Shown here: one piece after another, positions 15,565 through 21,881 of the stretch | Layout: each line of letters opens with the position of its first letter | Position numbering within the stretch: the first letter of the stretch is position 1 | Assembly (NCBI GenBank): GCA_902791475.1 | Contig: CADAWC010000037.1 | Coordinates: forward strand, 1-35,622 | Direction: 5' to 3' | From: Fibrobacter succinogenes | GTDB lineage: Bacteria > Fibrobacterota > Fibrobacteria > Fibrobacterales > Fibrobacteraceae | DNA length: 35,622 nt | Notes under the pieces: model-generated | The model's input: only the letters and a program-made list of their open reading frames with translations | What the model was told of the DNA's origin: nothing | Database searches by the model: none | Made by a program: the position numbers and the translations under genes

Positions 15565-15750
15565 TTGGGATGATCTTGCTTCGTTGTTGGCGGGGGCATT
15601 CCCCGGCGTTACTTGGCACCCTTGCGAGCGCGCCCGAGCAGGTCGTGTCCCTGCCAGCTATCCAACAACATCAACAAGAAGGTTGATGCGCCCCGTCGCG
15701 GATGCTCGTACGGACTCTTTTAAGGTCTATGCCGCAGTCACAGGGATTTT
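15565..15750 (+). repeat. structured 186-bp repeat, copy B
   Basis: Second copy of the element at 5543-5728, in the same orientation and of the same length. The longest identical block is GCTATCCAACAACATCAACA. Stems: GTTGTTGG 15583-15590 with CCAACAAC 15662-15669 (eight full pairs, better than copy A); CGGGG 15591-15595 with CCCCG 15601-15605; GCAGG 15638-15642 with CCTGC 15650-15654; CATCAAC 15669-15675 with GTTGATG 15682-15688; GACT 15713-15716 with GGTC 15724-15727. Relative to copy A, both partners change in three stems and pairing survives. It lies between the acidic-protein gene and the UvrD-like helicase and closes the defence island on the right. Confidence 0.75.
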
Positions 15751-15837
15751 TTAATTACATAGGTAATATACGCAAATATTTTTGTCTCGACAAGGGATGC
15801 TGAGCCGATATCTGCAGAATTAACCAGTTTGTTTTTT

Positions 15838-18807
15838 TTAAGTCCAATCTGTTAATCTTTCTGTATAACCGCAGTTTGGATAGTTTGAACAACCTATAAA
15901 CCAGTGTCCATTTTTACCTTTACGCTTGACTAAAAAGCCTCCACATGCAGGACAAGGTCTTGGATTTAATAAAACCGTTGCATCGTTTAAAGTGTATCGG
16001 CAACGAGGGAAATTGGAGCATCCAACAAAAGAATTCCCGTTATGATTAATTTTTAATAGAGCTCCTGTTTTACAAAGAGGACAATGTGATTGATCTTCTG
16101 TTCGTTTCTTGATTTGGGTAAAACAGACTGACTCGGATTCGCTAAATTCTTTCAGGAAGGTTGATGGCTTGCTGTTCTCGGTTAAAATAAAAGTGCGGTT
16201 TCGCGTACGTGTAATTGCAACGTAAAAAAGACGTCGTTCTTCTGCGAATTTGAAATCTTCTGCTGTTGTTAAAACAAGATTTAGAACCTTGTCGTTTTCG
16301 ATTTGGTTCGGGAATCCCAGTTTGTCGTTCTTAAAGTTCAAGATAATTACATTGTCTGCTTCCAGTCCCTTGGATTTGTGAACAGAAAGAAAATCAATCT
16401 TTAAGTCAGGAATGGGCGTGTATTGGAGTATTTCTTTCTTGTCTTTGTTTGAAAATTTAAATAAACCAGAATCTTCTAGGATCTTTTTTTCGTAATTGGT
16501 TCTTCCGAGAAGTAATATGGAAGAATCCGTTCCAAATTCAGAAACAATTTTTTGAATGGCTTTTTGGAGCACTGGAGTTGGGTCTTTTTCATATCCCCAG
16601 AAAACGAGTGGATAGCTCAAGGATTTGTTGGAACGAAGCTGCTTTTCTAATTGAAGGGGATTCTTTAGAATGAATTTGGACGCTTCATCAATGAGTTGCT
16701 GAGAATTACGATAGGTTTGTTCGATTTTCAATATATCTGTGTACCCAAAGTATTTTTGAAAATCTGTAAAGAGGGAAATATCGCTCCCTGCGAATCGATA
16801 AATGGATTGCCAGTCGTCTCCAACGCAGAAAAGCTTCGCTCCTGTGCGTTCTACAAGGTTTTTGAGTAAATTGAAACGGGCTTTTGAAATGTCTTGGTAT
16901 TCATCGACGATAATGTATTTGTACTTAGGAATATCGCATCCGTTATGAATCTTTTCGGCGGCATTATTGATCATGTCCGAAAAATCAATGGCTTTTTTTA
17001 AGAAAAGATCATTCTGGTAATTCTGTAGAAGAACTTTGATGATGTTCAGAAATAAGTTTGTTCTCTTGCACAAGAAAGGACTTGTCTCATTGAGAAGATA
17101 TTTTTTACGAATCGCATCAATGTCTTTAATTTTATAGTTGTTCAACTTAAATAGTGTGATGAATATGCAGCAAAGTTCGATGAATTCTGGCAAATATTTG
17201 TTGCTCTTGCTTTTGTAGACTGTGTTGAAAATATCGGCAAAATTACGAGGCTTGAATTTGACTCCATTTTTTTGAAGAATTTCTTTCAATTTTTCTAAAA
17301 GAATGCCTTCGGAATTGTAGTACGAATAAGTTTCTATAAGTTTGGTCCCGTTTTCTTGGTGAATTTGACGTTTCCAATCAATACCGTCTAAATATTTCTT
17401 TTCCTCTACTCGACTAAGCCAGGGAAGCGTATTTTGGCGTGTAATTCCAAAATGTTCTAAGTAAATGTCGTAATCGCTTAAATAGAAGTCCGGGTGGTAA
17501 GTTTTTTGCTGAGAGTCTTCTATTTTAAAATGATAAGGTTTTTCGTATTCGTAATTGATCTCGTTTAAGAAAAGGAAATTGGCAATTTTAGTTTCCTCGA
17601 GGCTTTTTACCTTCTCGTTGTTTAAGGTTATGAGCTTTTTTGCGTTAGTTGTGTTTGCTTCGGCAATAAATTTTTCTTGGTCGTATTTAGATTTGATGGT
17701 TTCTAAGTCGGCGTTCTTTTCTTCATCGTAGAGTTCTCCCAAAGAATCGTATTTTTGTACATCTTCGGGAATTTCCATGTAGTAAGCAAAGTACTCGGTT
17801 AAATTTTGAATTAATTCAGGCTGACGGGTTAGTTCTTTTTCAAAGAAATCATGGATGGAGTTGTTAAGCTCTGATTCTTCCGCAATTTCAGGATGAATGC
17901 CGTCTGCTTCTTTGATGATGTCGAGACCGAGTTTGTGGAATGTCTTGGCTTCTATTTGGATTTCAAGCTTGTCCTTGATACGGTCTGTCATTTCTTGGGC
18001 AGACTTCTTTGTGAAAGAGATTAGAAGAATGTCATTCGGATTGACAGACTTAATTTCACAGAGATATTTGACTTTTGCGGCAATGGTGAGCGTTTTGCCA
18101 CTTCCTGCGCCAGCCAAAACAAGTACACGATTTTCGTCGTTGATGACTGCAGCGCGTTGCTGTTGATCTAAAGATTTCCCGTCAATATTTGATAAAAGAG
18201 CATCACATCTTTTGGATTCTTTTTGAATGAAAAGAGAATTTCTTTCTTGAAAATATTTGTGAAAGTCTCGACTAATTGTTTTTAATTTATCGAATTGATC
18301 AAACTCATGATCGCTGAGATGAATGTCTATCTTTTCTACATCGGCAGCAGTCATTGCCCATTTTTGAATGAATTGAATCTCGTCGGAATGGGTAATGTAT
18401 TGCTTTTCGAGTTCGCTCAAATCGGAAAAGAAGGATTCAATTTGAGGATAAAAGTTAATAATGGATTCGCGTCTTTTGGCCTCTATATTCGTTGTAAAAA
18501 TTGTTGCTTGAAGATTTTTGTAGTCTTCCATAAAGCAAATAATTTTTCCAACGGAATCAAATTTTTTTAGACGCGAGAATTTGGAAATCGTTTTGAAAAA
18601 AGGTTTCCATTTAAGAGAAAAAGCTTCTGACTTTTCCGGAGAAACATATTGGGTGGTTAAATTCTTGAATTCTTCTGAAAAGACTTTGACTTGCTTCAGA
18701 ATGAATTCAAAATTTTCATCAAATTCTTTTTCTAGTCTTTTAAGATATACTAAGTAAAGGGTTGTAATGAATACGAGTAGGATGATGAAAAATATGATAA
18801 TACCCAT
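15838..18807 (-). CDS. UvrD/HelD-type superfamily 1 helicase with nuclease-like insert and two zinc ribbons
   Basis: A 989-residue SF1 helicase. An N-terminal hydrophobic helix (residues 2-21) should anchor it in the membrane, and a helical region follows. Helicase motifs: GAGSGKT (233-239); IIVDEYQDIS; VGDDWQSIYRFAGSD; HKSKGLEADNVIIL; RRLFYVAITRTRN. Between early motifs, around residues 405-455, a PD-(D/E)XK-like insert is visible (KTYHPDFYLSDY, then IYLEHFG). The last 75 residues hold two topoisomerase-type zinc ribbons (CPLC with GCSNFPRC, and CPACGG with GCSNYPNC). Helicase IV (HelD)-like proteins act in DNA repair and recombination. The start ATG 18807 has TATATT 7 bases upstream, suggesting a very short leader. 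It lies outside the repeat-bounded island and is divergent from the next gene. Confidence 0.88.
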   Translation of the reverse strand: MGIIIFFIILLVFITTLYLVYLKRLEKEFDENFEFILKQVKVFSEEFKNLTTQYVSPEKSEAFSLKWKPFFKTISKFSRLKKFDSVGKIICFMEDYKNLQATIFTTNIEAKRRESIINFYPQIESFFSDLSELEKQYITHSDEIQFIQKWAMTAADVEKIDIHLSDHEFDQFDKLKTISRDFHKYFQERNSLFIQKESKRCDALLSNIDGKSLDQQQRAAVINDENRVLVLAGAGSGKTLTIAAKVKYLCEIKSVNPNDILLISFTKKSAQEMTDRIKDKLEIQIEAKTFHKLGLDIIKEADGIHPEIAEESELNNSIHDFFEKELTRQPELIQNLTEYFAYYMEIPEDVQKYDSLGELYDEEKNADLETIKSKYDQEKFIAEANTTNAKKLITLNNEKVKSLEETKIANFLFLNEINYEYEKPYHFKIEDSQQKTYHPDFYLSDYDIYLEHFGITRQNTLPWLSRVEEKKYLDGIDWKRQIHQENGTKLIETYSYYNSEGILLEKLKEILQKNGVKFKPRNFADIFNTVYKSKSNKYLPEFIELCCIFITLFKLNNYKIKDIDAIRKKYLLNETSPFLCKRTNLFLNIIKVLLQNYQNDLFLKKAIDFSDMINNAAEKIHNGCDIPKYKYIIVDEYQDISKARFNLLKNLVERTGAKLFCVGDDWQSIYRFAGSDISLFTDFQKYFGYTDILKIEQTYRNSQQLIDEASKFILKNPLQLEKQLRSNKSLSYPLVFWGYEKDPTPVLQKAIQKIVSEFGTDSSILLLGRTNYEKKILEDSGLFKFSNKDKKEILQYTPIPDLKIDFLSVHKSKGLEADNVIILNFKNDKLGFPNQIENDKVLNLVLTTAEDFKFAEERRLFYVAITRTRNRTFILTENSKPSTFLKEFSESESVCFTQIKKRTEDQSHCPLCKTGALLKINHNGNSFVGCSNFPRCRYTLNDATVLLNPRPCPACGGFLVKRKGKNGHWFIGCSNYPNCGYTERLTDWT

Positions 18808-18906
18808 GCCGCGGAATATATATTATTTTTTTAGTATAAAACATGTATTAATGTTTGCTTGTGACGCAAATAAGCATCCCATTTCGCACCAAAAATTCAT
18901 CTGTGT

Positions 18907-18941
18907 TTGACTTCATAAATTAACTTGTTTATATTAGAGCC
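18907..18941 (+). promoter_or_regulatory. strong promoter giving a probably leaderless mRNA (copy 1)
   Basis: TTGACT (18907-18912), 17 bases, TATATT (18930-18935), then 6 bases to ATG 18942. With normal start-site spacing, transcription begins at or next to the ATG. The same arrangement and spacing occurs at 20649-20683 before the full-length copy of the downstream gene. It probably now serves the lipoprotein and Nudix genes. Confidence 0.65.
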
Positions 18942-19175
18942 ATGGAGCAAAACGAAAATTTAGATCAGAACGAACAGCTCCAAATGGTTGTCGAAGAATT
19001 GAACGCAAAACATCCGATAGATACAATCGGGTGCAAACAATTTGCCTGGGGTGCAATGCGTGGAAACTGGCTTAGCGGGGCTTTGCAAATCCCGTTAGTT
19101 AAAAAAATCAAATGGTTATGGGGGTATGATGCCTTTTTTATTCTGCATTATTTTATTTTGGCTCGTGGCTTGTGA
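18942..19175 (+). pseudogene. truncated 5' copy of the DUF975 gene
   Basis: The first 47 or so codons are nearly identical to the intact DUF975 gene at 20684 (both include DTIGCKQFAWGAMRGNWLSG). Then 36 bases (12 codons) are missing between two short GGGCTTT repeats, so the frame continues ALQIPL for a few codons, matching ALQTPL of the full gene. After about 19100 similarity stops and the frame runs to 19175 with unrelated sequence. It keeps none of the membrane segments of the parent and overlaps the lipoprotein start. This is a duplication fragment carrying its promoter; a 77-aa product may still be made, but function is unlikely. Confidence 0.8.
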
Positions 19176-20247
19176 AAACGATTCGCTTTCGGCGAACGAG
19201 CCTCCTTTGAGTTCTTCATCATCCAGTGAACCGGTTCCGTTTTCTTCGAGCGCATTCTTTTCGTCGTCCAGTGAGCTGCAAGTGTCTAGTTCAAGTATTT
19301 TTGCGGAATCGTCCAGCTCGTCTGTTTTTAAAAGTTCGGCATCTGTATCGGTATTCAAAGGCTTGATCATTCAAAATGGAGACGTGACAACGACGGTGAA
19401 CCGGTGGGAAGCCGATTCGCTTTTGATCCAAACTCCGGGGCGTTTTTGGTTGCTTGCGCAAGAGCCTTTGGGTGAACGGGAAACAGAAACCCTAGAAGGA
19501 ATGGGAATTTACAAACAACGTTGTTATGAAGGTTACCGATATTATCTGTATGATTATGAAGGCCCTTATCAAGAAAATTTGTCAATCATGACGCTCTGTT
19601 TGATGAAGTCCAAAAGAAGCGTTTCCAAGTCAGCGTTGGATGAAGTCGTGAATTATTCTCTGTACAACACGTTTGACGCCGATGAATCGGTTTTGGATGG
19701 CATTGTCTTTAAGAATCGGGGCAAAGAATTCTTGCTCAAAAGGATCGATGACGATTCGATCTCCGTTCAAGCGGCTGGGCGTTTTTGGCTAGTTCTGGAT
19801 TATCCGCTAGACAGGATTGGTGCCGAGGCGCTTGAAGAAATCGGAGTGGGCAGGGTGACGTGTTCTGCTCTCCATCAAGATCAGTTAGAAATGACTATCT
19901 GCCTGATGAAATCGGAAATGGATGTGAATAAATCGGCCATGGTTTCTGCATTGACTGGTTTTTACAACACATTCTCCGTGGATGATACGACAAAATTAGA
20001 AGTTGACTTTAGCGATGCGGATTGGGTTGTTGAAAATGAAATTGTCTATGCAAGGGTTTATTGCTGGGACGATGTTTCGATGGATGCATGCAAGGCGATT
20101 GTGGAATCTTGTCAGGGAGAAAACGTTTCCCTGGATCGAACTGTTGTTCTGTCGACGGCATCGCTAGAAGCAATCGATTGTCTTGCGGAAAATCGGGATG
20201 TTTTGGATATCGATGTCTTCCGTGAGAGATATGAAATTTTAGATTAG
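19126..20247 (+). CDS. lipoprotein with Ser-rich linker and two internal repeats
   Basis: A 373-residue lipoprotein. The signal peptide ends in the lipobox LVAC with lipidated Cys16. A roughly 55-residue Ser-rich linker follows (24-75), a style typical of Fibrobacter surface proteins. Residues 78-185 and 194-288 are diverged copies of one unit: PGRFWLLAQEPL and AGRFWLVLDYPL, MTLCLMKSKRSVSKSA and MTICLMKSEMDVNKSA, YNTFDADE and YNTFSVDD. A third partial unit may follow (VVENEIVYARVYCW). The fold and function are unknown to me. The start is ATG 19126 or 19129 after GGGGG. It begins inside the truncated DUF975 copy, whose promoter probably drives it, and stops 5 bases before the Nudix gene, so the two are one operon. 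Probably on the outer membrane. Confidence 0.75.
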   Translation: MMPFLFCIILFWLVACENDSLSANEPPLSSSSSSEPVPFSSSAFFSSSSELQVSSSSIFAESSSSSVFKSSASVSVFKGLIIQNGDVTTTVNRWEADSLLIQTPGRFWLLAQEPLGERETETLEGMGIYKQRCYEGYRYYLYDYEGPYQENLSIMTLCLMKSKRSVSKSALDEVVNYSLYNTFDADESVLDGIVFKNRGKEFLLKRIDDDSISVQAAGRFWLVLDYPLDRIGAEALEEIGVGRVTCSALHQDQLEMTICLMKSEMDVNKSAMVSALTGFYNTFSVDDTTKLEVDFSDADWVVENEIVYARVYCWDDVSMDACKAIVESCQGENVSLDRTVVLSTASLEAIDCLAENRDVLDIDVFRERYEILD

Positions 20248-20252
20248 CTTCC

Positions 20253-20645
20253 ATGAAGCATATTGAAGTTGTTGCGGGCATTATCCAATCCGGCGGTAAA
20301 ATTTTCGCGACCCAGCGCGGTTATGGTGAATTCAAGGACGGCTGGGAATTTCCCGGTGGAAAAATGGAACCCGGCGAATCTCAAAAGCAGGCCCTTGCCC
20401 GCGAATTAAAAGAAGAACTCGCGGTGAACGTGAATGTCGAAGACTTCCTTTGCACCGTGGATTATGATTATCCGGCTTTTCATTTGACGATGCACTGTTA
20501 CTTTTGCGCTATCGCGGATGGTAAATCGCCTGAACTTCTCGAGCATGAAGCGGCTAAATGGCTTTCCCCGGCGGAGCTTCAAAGTGTTGACTGGCTCCCG
20601 GCTGACGTGGAAGTGGTGAAGGCGCTAGAAGCAAATCTCCGATAG
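20253..20645 (+). CDS. Nudix hydrolase, MutT-like (deoxy)nucleoside triphosphate pyrophosphohydrolase
   Basis: A 130-residue Nudix protein of the short MutT type that hydrolyses (oxidised) nucleoside triphosphates to monophosphates. The Nudix box starts at GGKMEPGE and continues to ARELKEEL, matching G-x5-E-x7-R-E-x2-E-E; the metal-binding glutamates are intact. The N-terminus KHIEVVAGIIQSGGKIFATQ and the GWEFPGG turn are typical of MutT, CTP pyrophosphohydrolase and 8-oxo-dGTPase members; which substrate is used cannot be told. ATG 20253 lies 5 bases after the lipoprotein stop. The promoter of the next gene starts 3 bases beyond its own stop. Confidence 0.9.
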   Translation: MKHIEVVAGIIQSGGKIFATQRGYGEFKDGWEFPGGKMEPGESQKQALARELKEELAVNVNVEDFLCTVDYDYPAFHLTMHCYFCAIADGKSPELLEHEAAKWLSPAELQSVDWLPADVEVVKALEANLR

Positions 20646-20648
20646 CGA

Positions 20649-20683
20649 TTGACTGCATGGTTCCGTTTGGTTATATTAAAATT
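20649..20683 (+). promoter_or_regulatory. strong promoter giving a probably leaderless mRNA (copy 2)
   Basis: TTGACT (20649-20654), 17 bases, TATATT (20672-20677), 6 bases, ATG 20684. Same boxes and spacings as the copy at 18907-18941, although the 17-nt spacer differs in sequence. This is what one expects if boxes and distances are under selection. Confidence 0.65.
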
Positions 20684-21385
20684 ATGGAACAAAACGAAAA
20701 TTTAGATCAGAACGAACAGCTTCAGCAAGCTGTCGAAGAATTGAACGCAAACCGTCCGGTAGATACAATCGGGTGCAAACAATTTGCCTGGGGTGCAATG
20801 CGTGGAAACTGGCTTAGCGGGGCTTTTGTCTTGCTGGTTTCTATTTTGCTTGGCTGGGCTTTGCAAACTCCGTTAGCTTTTTTGAATGAAGATTCCGGAA
20901 TATATTGGGCATGGACTTTAATTGCGACCTTGCTCGATTGGATTATCTGGTTTGGCTTTTTTGTGAACTTTTTGAGTTTTGCTCGAGGAGCGAAAAATTC
21001 GATAAAGTGCCTATTTGTGGGATTTTCCAATATGGGTTTCTTTTTGCGGATTCTTGGAGCCGAATTCTTGCGGGGGATCTTTGTCTTTTTATGGTCTCTT
21101 CTTTTGCTTATTCCGGGCTTAGTCAAGATTTATTCTTATACCATGACGGAATTTGTTCTGCTGGACCATCCGGAATATTCTCCGCTGCAGGCGATTACAG
21201 CAAGTAAGAAGATGATGTATGGACATCGCTTGGAACTCGTGATGTTGCAACTTCGTTTTTTGGGATGGTTTTTGCTTTGCTTGGTGACGCTCGGCATTGC
21301 GTGCTTCTGGGTGGTGCCTTATTATATGACGGCCAAGAGCAAATTCTATATGGATCTTCTCGCTCGTGAGGGCGGGGTTGCGTAA
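20684..21385 (+). CDS. DUF975-family integral membrane protein
   Basis: A 233-residue membrane protein of the DUF975 family. An acidic, Asn/Gln-rich cytoplasmic N-terminus (about 37 residues) precedes the family core. Hydrophobic segments include GAFVLLVSILLGWAL, WTLIATLLDWIIWFGFFVNF, IFVFLWSLLLLIPG and FLGWFLLCLVTLGIACFW. The family pattern IPGLVKIYSYTMTEF followed by PLQAITASKKMMYGHR is clear. Function is not established for the family. ATG 20684 is chosen over an open upstream extension because the promoter's -10 box ends 6 bases before it and the duplicate copy starts at the same codon. A truncated duplicate is at 18942. The vsr gene starts 10 bases after the stop. Confidence 0.85.
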   Translation: MEQNENLDQNEQLQQAVEELNANRPVDTIGCKQFAWGAMRGNWLSGAFVLLVSILLGWALQTPLAFLNEDSGIYWAWTLIATLLDWIIWFGFFVNFLSFARGAKNSIKCLFVGFSNMGFFLRILGAEFLRGIFVFLWSLLLLIPGLVKIYSYTMTEFVLLDHPEYSPLQAITASKKMMYGHRLELVMLQLRFLGWFLLCLVTLGIACFWVVPYYMTAKSKFYMDLLAREGGVA

Positions 21386-21395
21386 AAAGAAGCCG

Positions 21396-21806
21396 ATGGA
21401 TCGTTCGCAGATGATGCGGGCGGTTCATTCCGAAGATACAAAGCCCGAAGTCGTTGTGCGGCGGGCTCTTTTTCGTGCTGGGCTGCGCTACCGTTTGCAT
21501 CGAAGGGATTTGCCGGGGACTCCGGATATTTATGTTCTCAAGTACAATGCGGTCATTTTTGTGAACGGCTGCTTTTGGCATCAGCATGGCTGCAAGTTCA
21601 CCTCGCGACCAAAGACTCGTTCGGAATTTTGGAACAATAAGTTCGACAACAACGTGGCCCGCGATGTAAAAACTCTGCAACAGCTTTCGAATGAAGGCTT
21701 TCGCGTTGCCGTCGTTTGGGAATGTTCCCTCAAAAACTCTCCCGACCGCGCTACGGAACGCCTGGTGCAGTTTATATTAGGGAACGAAGAATTCTTGGAA
21801 ATCTGA
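21396..21806 (+). CDS. vsr: very short patch repair endonuclease
   Basis: A 136-residue Vsr endonuclease, which nicks 5' of the T in T:G mismatches created when 5-methylcytosine deaminates. Family motifs: MMRAVHSEDTKPEVVVRRAL, LRYRLHRRDLPGTPDIYV with the catalytic Asp, FVNGCFWHQHGC with the metal-binding His/Cys, TRSEFWNNKF, and VVWEC. Length matches the family. ATG 21396 (MDRSQMM) fits the usual N-terminus better than the open extension to GTG 21366, which would overlap the DUF975 gene. It is probably co-transcribed with DUF975. Vsr genes are usually linked to a C5-methyltransferase; the nearest here is M2, 6.4 kb to the left, with UvrD, lipoprotein and membrane genes between. Confidence 0.93.
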   Translation: MDRSQMMRAVHSEDTKPEVVVRRALFRAGLRYRLHRRDLPGTPDIYVLKYNAVIFVNGCFWHQHGCKFTSRPKTRSEFWNNKFDNNVARDVKTLQQLSNEGFRVAVVWECSLKNSPDRATERLVQFILGNEEFLEI

Positions 21807-21881
21807 ACGACAGGCCTAATTTTTGACATTTTCTGTCGCGGTAAAAAGTTATCTTTTTAGGGTGTTGATTTTGGGAGTTTT

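Noticed and set aside
15429..15686. Open frame through repeat copy B resembling one through copy A (LRCWRG and LRCCWRG)
   Set aside because: The frames agree only for about 14 codons. Small indels then shift them, while base pairing of stems is kept. This fits structure and not protein.
21823..21860. recC promoter starting at TTGACA 21823
   Set aside because: The -35 match is perfect, but no -10 box is found at 16-19 bases; the nearest (TTATCT) is 20 bases away. Left unassigned.
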